The position numbers and the translations under genes are program-made. 64,000 nt of DNA from Ascidiaceihabitans sp029251465 (GTDB taxonomy: Bacteria > Pseudomonadota > Alphaproteobacteria > Rhodobacterales > Rhodobacteraceae). Within the stretch, counting starts at the first letter, position 1, and the number at the start of each line of letters is the position of its first letter. The notes under the pieces were generated by a model, which was given only the letters and a program-made list of their open reading frames with translations, made no database searches and had not been told where the DNA came from. This document shows positions 40,923 to 50,149 of the stretch, one piece after another. The DNA lies in assembly GCF_042932805.1 (NCBI RefSeq), contig NZ_CP170633.1, forward strand, positions 1,550,001 through 1,614,000, in the 5' to 3' direction.

Positions 40923-41956
40923 CAGGCTTCAGTCATATCAGGCAGTTTGGATGCACGTGGTTCCAACCAATCAGGGATCGGCAAGTTCTTTTCGCGCAAG
41001 AAACTGGGGTTAAACAGCTTGGATTGGTAACGCGTGCCGAAGTCGCACAGAATGGTTACGATGGTGTGACCCGGCCCCATTTCTTTGGCCAGACGAATGG
41101 CCCCTGCGACGTTCACACCCGATGAGCCGCCCAAACACAGGCCCTCGTGTTGCAGGATGTCAAACACGACAGGCAAGGCTTCGGAGTCAGAAATATTGTA
41201 GGCGTGATCGGGCTTGAACCCCTCAAGATTGGCTGTGATGCGCACCTGTCCGATGCCCTCGTTGATCGAACCACCGTCGGTCATTTTCAACTCGCCGTGA
41301 TTGTAGAAATTATACAGCGCAGCGCCATCCGGATCCGCCAAGCCGATGGTGACACCTTTGGGTTGCAAAACCTGCGCGACGCCTGCCAACGTGCCCCCTG
41401 ACCCGACCGCACAGATAAAGCCGTCGACTTTGCCATTTGTCTGTTCCCAGATCTCGGGCCCCGTGGTTTCAACGTGGGCCTGGCGGTTTGCAGTGTTGTC
41501 AAACTGGTTTGCCCAAATCGCGCCATTCGGTTCGGTTTTGGCAAGCTCAGCCGCCAGACGCCCTGAGTAACGTATAAAGTTGTTCGGATTGCGATAGGGT
41601 GCTGCAGGCACTTGAACCAATTCAGCCCCTGCCAGACGCAGCATGTCTTTCTTTTCCTCAGACTGGGTTTCAGGGATCACGATGATTGTTTTGAACCCCA
41701 TCGAGGCCCCGACCAAGGCCAGACCGATGCCTGTGTTGCCCGCTGTGCCTTCGACGATTGTGCCACCGGGTTTTAGGTCACCACGGGCAATCGCGTCGCG
41801 AATAATGAACAGGGCCGCGCGGTCTTTGACCGACTGACCGGGGTTCATGAATTCCGCCTTACCAAGGATTTCGCAGCCAGTTTCTTCGCTGGCTTTATTC
41901 AGACGGATAAGTGGGGTTTTTCCGATGGCCTGTGCCAGATCATTTGCGATGTGCAT
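40922..41956 (-). CDS. cysK: Cysteine synthase A
   Basis: O-acetylserine sulfhydrylase making cysteine from sulfide. The 344-residue PLP enzyme has Lys44 in NPGQSVKDRAA, the phosphate-binding loop GTAGNTG at 70-76 (GTAGNTG is the common variant of GTSGNTG) and GSGGTLAGVAQVL. The start at MHIANDLAQAIGKTPL is the family N-terminus; the open frame to 42142 is non-coding and partly antisense to trgB. Downstream of trgA and trgB, it completes the trgAB-cysK locus known from Rhodobacter sphaeroides for tellurite resistance. Confidence 0.94.
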   Translation of the reverse strand: MHIANDLAQAIGKTPLIRLNKASEETGCEILGKAEFMNPGQSVKDRAALFIIRDAIARGDLKPGGTIVEGTAGNTGIGLALVGASMGFKTIIVIPETQSEEKKDMLRLAGAELVQVPAAPYRNPNNFIRYSGRLAAELAKTEPNGAIWANQFDNTANRQAHVETTGPEIWEQTNGKVDGFICAVGSGGTLAGVAQVLQPKGVTIGLADPDGAALYNFYNHGELKMTDGGSINEGIGQVRITANLEGFKPDHAYNISDSEALPVVFDILQHEGLCLGGSSGVNVAGAIRLAKEMGPGHTIVTILCDFGTRYQSKLFNPSFLREKNLPIPDWLEPRASKLPDMTEA

Positions 41957-42032
41957 GATGTTTCCTTGCCTCAAAAATGGCCACAATATCGGCCGGATGT
42001 TTGTATTTGTGTACCCGTGCGCGAGGCCAACC

Positions 42033-43142
42033 TCAAGCCAATCTGCGCAGCCGTTCACGGTGACGTGCGACCCAGTAGGCCAGCAATGCCAGCGGGCCAT
42101 TTGCGGCCTGCATTGTGTCGACCATCTCGAGCAGCGCATCAAGGGTCATGACATGCGTGCGGATATCTTCGTTTTCGGTTTCAAGGCCGTTAATGCCTTC
42201 GATGTCGTCAGGCAAATCTGCCAAGCCTACGTAAATGTAGTAAAATTCGGTCGAGGTTCCGGGCGACGGATACAGTTCTGCCACGGGCTCGAGCACGGAA
42301 ATATCCAAACCCGCTTCTTCTTTGGCTTCGCGGATGGCGGCCTCGGCACCGGTTTCGCCGGCGTCAATGCGGCCCGCGATCGGTTCGTATTGCCACACCT
42401 TCGGATCACCGCGCCCGATGGGGCCCATACGGAATTGCTCCACGACCAACACGCGGTCACGCACCGGATCATAGGGCAAAATGATTGTTGCATCCGCCGT
42501 CACGAACACCGCGCGGTCCAACTGCGCTGACGTGCCCCCGCCAAAGGTTTCATGCGTCAACTCATACCGGTCAACGGCAAAAAAATCTGTGTAAACTCTC
42601 GTTTTAGAGAGGATATCGACTTTTCCATCCAACGTGCCTGCGCCATGCTTGCTGTGCTTTGCAGCCATGGTTGCGCCAGCGCGCGCCCGGATCATTGGAA
42701 ACATGTTGGCGATTTGTTTGGCGGTTCGGGTCTTGCTAAACGTCATCGCCTCAGTCGCGGCCAAACAGGTCAATTCACCCCATTCGCGCACCCAATCCGT
42801 CAAAGACCACGCACGCGTCGGCGTCGCGGCACCGGGTTCAGGAAAATACACATCAGCAGTTGCACCATCAGCCAAGGTTTTGACCGCCAGAACGTAATCA
42901 TACCCGCCTTCGTAGAAATCCAAACGGGCAACATCCTGATCTGTTAGGTCACGTAGCAAAATGCCGGATGCCTGTGCGCCCTGCTGTTCGATGATGACAG
43001 GAAACGCGCCCTCGGCGGCCCAGTAAATCGCATGATCAGGCAAAGTGGTCGCGATTGCATTGATATCTGACGCGCGCTTGCCCAAAACGATTTCGAGCAA
43101 AGGCAGATGACACAGCGTGCCATAAAAGAACAGGTCTCTCAT
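42033..43142 (-). CDS. trgB: TrgB: gamma-glutamylcyclotransferase-like - Nudix fusion
   Basis: A 369-residue two-domain protein. Residues 1-125 have a gamma-glutamylcyclotransferase/AIG2-like fold (FYGTL at 6-10, Glu78 in DFYEGG). Residues 175-369 are a Nudix hydrolase of the ADP-ribose pyrophosphatase type, with the box GX5EX7REXXEEXG at 257-278. In R. sphaeroides trgA and trgB next to cysK were reported to confer tellurite resistance; the enzyme reaction that does so is not established. It lies 4 bp after trgA and 76 bp before cysK. Confidence 0.85.
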   Translation of the reverse strand: MRDLFFYGTLCHLPLLEIVLGKRASDINAIATTLPDHAIYWAAEGAFPVIIEQQGAQASGILLRDLTDQDVARLDFYEGGYDYVLAVKTLADGATADVYFPEPGAATPTRAWSLTDWVREWGELTCLAATEAMTFSKTRTAKQIANMFPMIRARAGATMAAKHSKHGAGTLDGKVDILSKTRVYTDFFAVDRYELTHETFGGGTSAQLDRAVFVTADATIILPYDPVRDRVLVVEQFRMGPIGRGDPKVWQYEPIAGRIDAGETGAEAAIREAKEEAGLDISVLEPVAELYPSPGTSTEFYYIYVGLADLPDDIEGINGLETENEDIRTHVMTLDALLEMVDTMQAANGPLALLAYWVARHRERLRRLA

Positions 43143-43146
43143 CTGA

Positions 43147-43587
43147 CTAGCGCCACCGGAACCAGACCACCTCGGTGATCAAACCGGCAACAACGCCGCC
43201 TGCGATTGCAACGCCCCAAATCGGAACCGTGGACATCAAAAGGAAATAACCCATGCCGATTTCCAGCGCAGCAAAAAGTGCTTCAAATGCGCTGTCGTAC
43301 CGATTGCGCATGGCCAGGCGCAGCATTTCATTAACGCCCTGAACAAACAGGCCCAGAAAAATCAAAGACACCATTCCCGTCACGCCGTTGTTCACAGCCG
43401 CCGTGATACCGCGACCTGCGCGCCGGCCAACCATGGTCCAGCCCACGAACAGACCGATGAACACGTTTACGTAATTAAAATAGCCAAAGTGAAAATCTTC
43501 TTCAAACAGCGGTTTGATCATGTCGGACAAGACAAACGCCAACGCCCCCAAAAACAGGGCTGCGACCAATCTGGCTGAATCAGGCAC
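43147..43587 (-). CDS. trgA: TrgA family membrane protein
   Basis: A 146-residue protein with about four membrane helices. The sequence MPDSARLVAALFLGALAFVLSD and the loop GRRAGRGITAAVNNGVTG fit the TrgA family, and the gene order trgA-trgB-cysK is that of the R. sphaeroides tellurite-resistance locus. How a small membrane protein contributes to resistance is not known. Confidence 0.85.
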   Translation of the reverse strand: MPDSARLVAALFLGALAFVLSDMIKPLFEEDFHFGYFNYVNVFIGLFVGWTMVGRRAGRGITAAVNNGVTGMVSLIFLGLFVQGVNEMLRLAMRNRYDSAFEALFAALEIGMGYFLLMSTVPIWGVAIAGGVVAGLITEVVWFRWR

Positions 43588-43623
43588 TGTGTTGCTCGCT
43601 TGTGCCTGAAGGGTGCTGTTTCA

Positions 43624-44832
43624 TTATCCGGGTCTTTTGATTGTGATCTGCGTTACGTCACAGTTGGCACTTTCAAAGGTCGCAGCACAAGAGGTGAGAT
43701 AAAAATTCCACATACGCCGGAACCGGTCATCAAAGCCCATCTCGGCGATTTGGTCCCATTTTTCATTGAATGTCTCGTGCCAGCGGCGCAGCGAAATGTT
43801 GTAGCTTTGGCCAAATTCGATGGATTTTTCGACCGCCATTCCTGATTTCACCACCTGTTCACGCAGCGCCTTGGGGCTGGGCAGCATGCCGCCGGGAAAG
43901 ATGTATTTCTGGATAAAATCGACACCGCGTCTGTACACGTCCCAGCGGCGATCTTGCACCGTGATGATCTGTAGCGTCGCGTTTTTACCGGGTTTCAGAC
44001 GTTCGCGCACTGTATCGAAATACGTTGGCCAATATTTCTCGCCCACAGCCTCGAACATCTCGATGCTGGCGATGCCATCATAGACGCCGGTTTCGTCTCG
44101 GTAGTCCTGCAATTTGAACGTCACCATGTCAGAAAGTCCAGCTTTCTCAATGCGATCTTGCGCATAGTTAAACTGCTCTTCACTGATTGTCAGACCGGTC
44201 ACTTTGATCCCGCGTTCACGCGCCGCGTATTCAGCAAAACCACCCCAACCACAGCCGATTTCCAGCACGTGATCCCCCGATTGCGCGCCCATTTCATCCA
44301 CCATGCTGGCGTATTTTGCGATCTGCGCCGCCTCGTGGCTTTCTTGGCCTGTGACGAACAAAGCCGACGAATAGGTCATCGTTTCATCCAGCCAAAGGCT
44401 GTAGAATTCGTTGCCCAAATCATAGTGGTAACTGATGTTTTTGCGGGCCTGTTCCTTGTGGTTGCGTTGCAGCCAAAACCGGAAGTTTTCAAACGCCCGC
44501 ACCAGCGTCATGCCCGGAAAACCATCGTAGATGTTTTCGTTGTCTGCGTGCACCAGATCCATGAACGCTTGCAGATCCGGCGTGCTCCACCACTCGTCCA
44601 GGTAGGCGTCACAGAACCCCAGATCGCCTTCGCGGATCAAACGCGCAAAGATATCGTCGTTGTGAATGTACAATTCGGCCACCGGACCGGCGTTTTTACC
44701 CGTCGCGCGAAAGATCCGCCCATCGGGCAGCACAAAATCAATACGTCCATTGTTCATCTCTTTGGTCATGGCGAATACGCGCGAAAAATAGCGCGGTAGG
44801 CCTGTTTGCCCGTCCGTCGTGTCTAGGATCAT
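43624..44832 (-). CDS. cfaA: Cyclopropane-fatty-acyl-phospholipid synthase-like methyltransferase
   Basis: A 402-residue SAM-dependent enzyme that modifies the double bond of membrane acyl chains. The SAM site is VLEIGCGWGGFAEYAARERG, followed by GLTISEEQFNYAQDRI and QDYRDETGVYDGIASIEMFEAVGEKYW. The C-terminal part has QKYIFPGGMLPS. In R. sphaeroides cfaA neighbours phrA and both are RpoE targets in the singlet-oxygen response. Here the order photolyase then cfa is the same, with 114 bp between them. Confidence 0.88.
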   Translation of the reverse strand: MILDTTDGQTGLPRYFSRVFAMTKEMNNGRIDFVLPDGRIFRATGKNAGPVAELYIHNDDIFARLIREGDLGFCDAYLDEWWSTPDLQAFMDLVHADNENIYDGFPGMTLVRAFENFRFWLQRNHKEQARKNISYHYDLGNEFYSLWLDETMTYSSALFVTGQESHEAAQIAKYASMVDEMGAQSGDHVLEIGCGWGGFAEYAARERGIKVTGLTISEEQFNYAQDRIEKAGLSDMVTFKLQDYRDETGVYDGIASIEMFEAVGEKYWPTYFDTVRERLKPGKNATLQIITVQDRRWDVYRRGVDFIQKYIFPGGMLPSPKALREQVVKSGMAVEKSIEFGQSYNISLRRWHETFNEKWDQIAEMGFDDRFRRMWNFYLTSCAATFESANCDVTQITIKRPG

Positions 44833-44946
44833 GTTTCTTTCCGTTTCTTGTTGTAACCAACCTTGTGCAGTCTCCCCCCTGCAAAAGGTCAGCGGGCGCT
44901 TGGTGCGCCGCCATGTTAAAGATAGCTTACCGCGTCACTAAAAGTT

Positions 44947-46368
44947 TCAAAAGTCCCTGTTTTCATATGCACTTAGCGCGTTCTTGCGTCCCTGCTCCGG
45001 CGTTACGACCGCTGCGGGATATTGATCTAAGGCCGACAACTTCCAGCTGCGTGGAATGGCGTTAAAATACGATTGCGCGTCCGCGTGCGGGTTGCTGCGC
45101 CCTTCGGCAAGCCAGCGGTTCGTGTAGTCGCGGTTTTTGTCGAATTTATCGAGCTGCGTGACCGGGTTGAACACCCGAAAATAGGGCGTCGCATCAGGGC
45201 CAGAGCCTGCGGACCATTGCCACCCCATCGCGTTACTGGCGGGGTCCCAATCGGTCAGACACTCCTCGAACCACTTTTGCCCGATGCGCCAATCCGTCAT
45301 CAGATGTTTGGTCAGATAACTGGCCACAATCATGCGCCCGCGGTTGTGCATTTTGCCGGTCACGTACATTTCGCGCATGGCTGCGTCGACAAAGGGAATG
45401 CCGGTACGCCCTTGTTTCCATGCGATAACTTCGGGTTTGGTTTCATCTGTGTTCCACGGAAAAGCGTCCCAGCCTTCTTTCCAGTTCCCCGTCAAAATGC
45501 GCGGCGTGTGGTGCATCAGGTGGTAGGCAAACTCGCGCCAGACGATTTCTTTCAAGAACACTTCGGCGCCCTGCTTGCCTTCATGTCGCGCGCGGCTGCC
45601 GGCCTCCCAGCATTGCAGCGGGCTGATTTCGCCCAAGGCCAAAGAATCCGACAGGTTTGACGTGCCGTCTTTCCACGGCAAATTGCGCCCGTCGATGTAG
45701 TCGGCGACGATGTCTTCGACAAACAAGCCAAGGCGGTTTTGGGCAGCGGCTTCGCCGACACGCGCATGGGCATGCATCACCGACGCACCACGATTCATGG
45801 CAGCGCCCATGGCCCAATTCGTCAGCGGTTCGGAAGTAGGCCAAACATCGGGTGCCGAGATCTTGGCAGGTGCGGCCAAAGCAGCGCCTTGCGGGGTATT
45901 TTTTACGTTGTTCCAAAACGGCGTGTAGACCTTGTAAAAACCACCGGTTTTGGTTTCGACAGTCCATGGTTCATACAACAAATGCCCACGAAAGCTTTTG
46001 GCCTCGATCCCATCTGCGCTCAGGGCCGCTTTCACCTCAGTATCACGCGCAATCGAGGCCGGATCATACAGGCGCGACCAGTAAACCGCCCCTGCCCCGG
46101 TTTCAGCAATCAACGCCTGCAACACGTCCAACGCCGGACCACTGCGCAGGATCAACTGGTGACCCTTGGCGGCGAGAGATTGCGCAAGACTGTCAATCGA
46201 CAGGCCCAAACGCCACTTTGGCGCAGCCCCCAGATCGTCGACCAAAGCGTCGCGAATGAACACAGCAATCACAGGTCCGCCGCGCGCAACTGCTGCGGTT
46301 AAGGCCGCATGATCGCTCAGCCGTAAGTCACGGCGAAACCACATAATCGTGGGTGAGGCACTGCTCAT
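44947..46368 (-). CDS. phrA: Deoxyribodipyrimidine photolyase
   Basis: Light-driven repair enzyme for UV cyclobutane dimers. The 473-residue class I photolyase has an N-terminal antenna domain (IMWFRRDLRLSDHAALTAA). The FAD domain has GGRNLPWKDG-like and REFAYHLMHHTP stretches, and the FAD/DNA-binding signature WSAGSGPDATPYFRVFNPVTQLDKFD is present near the end. It is first of a pair with cfaA. The upstream 68 bp hold a TGATCC promoter element. Confidence 0.93.
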   Translation of the reverse strand: MSSASPTIMWFRRDLRLSDHAALTAAVARGGPVIAVFIRDALVDDLGAAPKWRLGLSIDSLAQSLAAKGHQLILRSGPALDVLQALIAETGAGAVYWSRLYDPASIARDTEVKAALSADGIEAKSFRGHLLYEPWTVETKTGGFYKVYTPFWNNVKNTPQGAALAAPAKISAPDVWPTSEPLTNWAMGAAMNRGASVMHAHARVGEAAAQNRLGLFVEDIVADYIDGRNLPWKDGTSNLSDSLALGEISPLQCWEAGSRARHEGKQGAEVFLKEIVWREFAYHLMHHTPRILTGNWKEGWDAFPWNTDETKPEVIAWKQGRTGIPFVDAAMREMYVTGKMHNRGRMIVASYLTKHLMTDWRIGQKWFEECLTDWDPASNAMGWQWSAGSGPDATPYFRVFNPVTQLDKFDKNRDYTNRWLAEGRSNPHADAQSYFNAIPRSWKLSALDQYPAAVVTPEQGRKNALSAYENRDF

Positions 46369-46395
46369 GTTAGGTTAAGTCCCTGTCTTTTAAGA

Positions 46396-46425
46396 GTGAT
46401 ACGTTGCCACGTCGTGCTTGGATCA
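46396..46425 (-). promoter_or_regulatory. Probable RpoE (ECF sigma) promoter of phrA-cfaA
   Basis: On the minus strand TGATCC (46425-46420), an 18-base spacer and TATCAC (46401-46396). TGATCC is the conserved -35 of RpoE promoters in Rhodobacter; the -10 is a partial match. The site lies 28 bp before the photolyase ATG. Confidence 0.6.
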
Positions 46426-46436
46426 CCCAAAAGACG

Positions 46437-47663
46437 TCACAAACATGTATCTAGCGCGTTTAACAACTGATCCACCTCGGATTGCGATGTGTAGTGGGTA
46501 AAGCTGAGACGCAGGACGCCTTCGTTTTCCGGATCGATCCCCATGGCCTGCAAGGCGCGCACGGCATAAAAATCACCGCCCCCCGCCATGATACCATGTT
46601 TCACCAGTTCCGCCGCGACAGGTTCTGCGGGTCGCCCAAGCGCAAGCGCAACAGTTGGCGCTCGGCTGGCAGCCTCGGTCGGGCCTAAAACGCGTACGGA
46701 ATTACGACCGGTCACGGCCGACATGACTTGGGTCAGCAGTTGGGTTTCATGATCACGCATCAGATCATGCACCGCCATACCGCGCGCGTTGGCCGCAGCG
46801 GGCGCATCAAAGTGGTGATCATACAGCGCGTCAACGTAGTCAGCCATGCCAGCACAGGCCGCGATTTGCGCGTGATCGGGACCTGCGGGGGTGAACCGTT
46901 TGTACAGCGATCCTTCGTTGAAAAAATGCCCTTGGTTGGGCAGCAACATCCCCAAGGCGCGGCGCATGACCATCAGCCCTTGGTGAGGCCCATAGGTTTT
47001 ATAGGCGGAAAACAGATAAATATCAGGCCCCAGCGCGCCCACATCCGCAAAACCGTGTGGTGCATACGACACTCCATCGACGCAGACAAACGCGCCGGCG
47101 GCATGGGCCAATGCGGTGATTTCAGTGACCGGATTGATGTGCCCAACCACGTTCGAGCAATGGGGAAAGCAGACCAGCCGCACGGAATCGTCCAGCAAGT
47201 CTTCGAGATCCTCAGGGTTCAGCATGCCGGTTTCGGGGTCAATCTGCCATTCGCGCACTTCGATGCCGCGATCCGCAAGGCGGCGCCACGGGCCGGTGTT
47301 GGCCTCGTGATCCTGATTGGTGACAATGATCGCCTCGCCCGGCGTTAACATCTGCCCAAAGGCCTGCGCCAGAACGTAGGTGTTTTGCGTGGTGGACGGC
47401 CCAAAGCTCAGCTCGTCATCCTCAACACCCAAGATCGCGGCCATGCGGGTACGCGCCTCGTCCATTTCTTCGCCGCCCAAACGGGATGCCTCGTAGGCCG
47501 AATAGGGTTGTACTTTGCGCTGCGTGTAAAAACGGGTCAGCCGGTCAATCACGGCGCCGCAGGTATAGGACCCGCCTGCGTTCTCAAAAAATGCTTGGCC
47601 CTGCAAAGAGCTTTCGGAAAATGCCGGAAATTGCTGGCGAACAAAATCAATATCCAAGGACAT
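46437..47663 (-). CDS. Class V PLP aminotransferase (desulfurase-like)
   Basis: A 408-residue fold-type I PLP enzyme. The PLP lysine is in FSAYKTYGPHQG, with ASP/HIS stacking residues in NQDHEAN and VDGVSYAPH. It lacks the IscS or SufS cysteine loop at the expected place, so it is more like isopenicillin-N epimerase or cysteine-desulfurase-like proteins of unknown substrate. AAAGGAGGGG before the ATG is an unusually strong ribosome-binding site. It follows the BCCT transporter gene with a terminator between them. Confidence 0.8.
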   Translation of the reverse strand: MSLDIDFVRQQFPAFSESSLQGQAFFENAGGSYTCGAVIDRLTRFYTQRKVQPYSAYEASRLGGEEMDEARTRMAAILGVEDDELSFGPSTTQNTYVLAQAFGQMLTPGEAIIVTNQDHEANTGPWRRLADRGIEVREWQIDPETGMLNPEDLEDLLDDSVRLVCFPHCSNVVGHINPVTEITALAHAAGAFVCVDGVSYAPHGFADVGALGPDIYLFSAYKTYGPHQGLMVMRRALGMLLPNQGHFFNEGSLYKRFTPAGPDHAQIAACAGMADYVDALYDHHFDAPAAANARGMAVHDLMRDHETQLLTQVMSAVTGRNSVRVLGPTEAASRAPTVALALGRPAEPVAAELVKHGIMAGGGDFYAVRALQAMGIDPENEGVLRLSFTHYTSQSEVDQLLNALDTCL

Positions 47664-47686
47664 GCGGGCCCCTCCTTTGAGGTAAA

Positions 47687-47720
47687 AGAAAAAAGGCCCC
47701 GACCATCGCTGATCGGGACC
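47687..47720 (-). terminator. Intrinsic terminator between the BCCT and aminotransferase genes
   Basis: On the minus strand GGTCCCGA (47720-47713) pairs with TCGGGGCC (47702-47695), with a ten-base loop, followed by TTTTTTCTTTT. It ends the BCCT transcript about 25 bp before the aminotransferase start, so that gene needs read-through or a promoter inside the hairpin region. Confidence 0.8.
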
Positions 47721-47766
47721 TGATTATGCTACCTGAGTGGCCCCGAAGGGCAACCGTATTATGTGA

Positions 47767-49461
47767 TTATTCCGCAGCGGAAAGGCCGTTTCCGGTGGCC
47801 CCTTCAATTTCGGAATGCACCGCTGGGACGCCTGCGTTTTCACGGCGACCATCGTTGTAGATCGCTTTGATCAACGCGATACACATTAGCGCCATCACCA
47901 CAGAGAACGGCAGCGCGCCGATCACCATCGCGGTTTGGATCGCACCGGTACCGCCAGAAATCAGCAGACCTGCCACAACCAGACCCAAGGCAGCGCCCCA
48001 GAAAATGATGTGTGGACGTGACTTTGGACCTTCATCGCCAGCCGCGTTGATGGTGTTCACGATCAACACTGCAGAGTCAGCAGAGGTAACCAAGAACGTC
48101 ATCAGCAAGACCACGATCAAAAGTGCCATCGCCCAAGCCAAAGCATCGGCAATCGGTGCCAGCATGAATTCGGTCATGGCAAAGATTTTGTCACCATTCG
48201 CGGCATCAAAGATCACACCGTTGGCACCACCATTCAGTTCCAGATCGATGGCAGTCCCACCGGCCCAAGCGAACCAAACAAAGCACATCAGCGCAGGTAC
48301 GATCATGGCACCCAACACGAATTCACGGATTGTACGACCACGTGAAATACGCGCCAGGAACAAGCCTACGAAAGGTGCAAATGCGATCCACCAAGCCCAG
48401 TAAAATACTGGCCACCAGCCCTGCCATTGCGACAGCAAGAAGGCTTCGGAACCCTCGACACCATCAGAACGGAAGACGTTAAAGCTAAGTTGTGGAAGGG
48501 CGACCAAATAGTCCCAAAGGCCAACAATCATCGCTGTTGCGCCAAACCATGTGGCACCAAAGATGATGAAGAACCCAAGCAGAACAATCGACAGAACCAT
48601 GTTGATGTTGGACAACCATTTGATGCCTTTACCAACGCCGGACAGCGCGGACAGCGTCGACGCGCCCATGATCACCAACAGTGCCACAATGATACCCACC
48701 GTGGTTGCACCACCGTCTGCATTCATCAAACCACCAATGCCGATACGGGTCAGACCCGCGACGAACTGTTCAACCCCAAAGCCAAGCGTTTGTGCCACCC
48801 CAAGGATCGTTGCAACAACGGCCACGATATCAATGATGGTGCCCAAGATGCCGGACAATGCGGACCCGAACAAAGGTGTCAGGCCAGAGCGGATCGTCAG
48901 TGGCAAACCACGGCGATAGCTAAAGAACGCCAGTGACAGACCGCAAATCGCGTAGCAGGCCCATGCGCCTAAACCCCAGTGCAGGAACGACCATTTGTAG
49001 GCCATACGCACGTTGTCTGCGGTGCCGCCGCTTGTCAGACCTTGGATGACTTCGGGGTTGTTGCCAAAGTGTGCAACCGGTTCGGCCACAGCCCACGTCA
49101 ACATGCCGACACCGATACCGGCACCAAACATCATCGAGAACCATGAAAAGTTCGAAAACTCCGGCCGCTCGCCCGGTTGGCCCAGCAACAAACGCCCCGC
49201 TGTCGGCCAAATCGCCAGACCGATACAAACGATCACGAACATTGCCACGACCCAGATGTACCAAGCTGCAAAATTCGCCAGAATGGCCGTGTTCCAATTG
49301 CCAAGCACCGTACCCGCGCTGGTGGGCCACACGATACACCACACAACCAAAAGGCCGATTATTATTTTACTGACGACTGTTACATCGACGCTGAACCCTC
49401 GATAAAACCCCGCACTTGCGGTTTTAATCGGCAGCTCCGTCATTGGAGGCTGAATTGACAT
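47767..49461 (-). CDS. BCCT family transporter (betaine/choline/carnitine or DMSP uptake)
   Basis: A 564-residue secondary transporter with twelve predicted helices. BCCT landmarks are FSMMFGAGIGVGMLTWAVAEPV, FLHWGLGAWACYAICGL and the segment WAWWIAFAPFVGLFLARISRGRTIREFVLG with its Trp box. Start at MSIQPPMTELPIK; the longer frame to 49527 adds a stretch without a usable ribosome-binding site. It lies 1.8 kb from acuI-dmdA on the same strand, so DMSP or glycine betaine is a reasonable substrate (DddT transporters are BCCTs), but specificity cannot be read out. Confidence 0.88.
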   Translation of the reverse strand: MSIQPPMTELPIKTASAGFYRGFSVDVTVVSKIIIGLLVVWCIVWPTSAGTVLGNWNTAILANFAAWYIWVVAMFVIVCIGLAIWPTAGRLLLGQPGERPEFSNFSWFSMMFGAGIGVGMLTWAVAEPVAHFGNNPEVIQGLTSGGTADNVRMAYKWSFLHWGLGAWACYAICGLSLAFFSYRRGLPLTIRSGLTPLFGSALSGILGTIIDIVAVVATILGVAQTLGFGVEQFVAGLTRIGIGGLMNADGGATTVGIIVALLVIMGASTLSALSGVGKGIKWLSNINMVLSIVLLGFFIIFGATWFGATAMIVGLWDYLVALPQLSFNVFRSDGVEGSEAFLLSQWQGWWPVFYWAWWIAFAPFVGLFLARISRGRTIREFVLGAMIVPALMCFVWFAWAGGTAIDLELNGGANGVIFDAANGDKIFAMTEFMLAPIADALAWAMALLIVVLLMTFLVTSADSAVLIVNTINAAGDEGPKSRPHIIFWGAALGLVVAGLLISGGTGAIQTAMVIGALPFSVVMALMCIALIKAIYNDGRRENAGVPAVHSEIEGATGNGLSAAE

Positions 49462-49723
49462 ATTAAACTGTCCCTTTTTTCTTTTGACTAAGGAAAAGGT
49501 AACAGCTTGGTGACACTTGTCAGTCATTTTGTCGCAGCAAGGGTAGATTAAATGCGATCAAGGTCGATTCACGCCACTCGATACAACGTATACGTCACAT
49601 TCGGGCGGCGATTTTGGGCAGCAAAGGTTTAAAAGCGACAATTAGTTAAGAGAATCAGTCGCGCCCGAGCTGAATTGTCGCAAAATGCGCAACAACCCGC
49701 CGGATCGGGATCATCGATGGACG

Positions 49724-50146
49724 TTAATCTAACAGCGCGTCGCGAATGGCCTCGGCGTTGGCTTTGATCTGATCCATGTCGCCCATCACGCCGGGTGCGC
49801 GAATAGCGACACCTTCGTGGCGCGGATGGATGTGGAAATGCAGGTGAAAGACTTCTTGCCCGCCTGCCGCTTCTGAAAACTGCCACAGGGTGACGCCATC
49901 AGCGTCGAACGCAGATTTTGCAGCTTTGGCCACCTTTTGTGCGGTCTTTAGACACGCGGCCAGTTGTTCCGGCGTTGCATCCAACAGATTGCGGCACGGC
50001 GTTTTGGGGATCACCAGACAATGCCCCGTCGTGCGCGGCATGATGTCCATGAAACACAGGGTGTCGTCGTCCTCGAAAACCGTGAAATTCGGGATCTCGC
50101 CCCGCAGGATTTTGGCAAAGATATTCTGGTCGTCATAAGCAGTCAT
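49724..50146 (-). CDS. HIT family protein
   Basis: A 140-residue histidine-triad nucleotide hydrolase or transferase. The catalytic motif HLHFHIHP gives His101, 103, 105 and 107. N-terminal NIFAKILRGEIPNFTVFEDD is typical of HinT-like proteins, which release AMP from phosphoramidates. Its GGAG ribosome-binding site is inside the 3' arm of a large inverted repeat at 50150-50231. Confidence 0.9.
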   Translation of the reverse strand: MTAYDDQNIFAKILRGEIPNFTVFEDDDTLCFMDIMPRTTGHCLVIPKTPCRNLLDATPEQLAACLKTAQKVAKAAKSAFDADGVTLWQFSEAAGGQEVFHLHFHIHPRHEGVAIRAPGVMGDMDQIKANAEAIRDALLD

Positions 50147-50149
50147 GAA

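Noticed and set aside
41957..42142. N-terminal extension of cysK
   Set aside because: Not part of the CysK family and overlaps the end of trgB.
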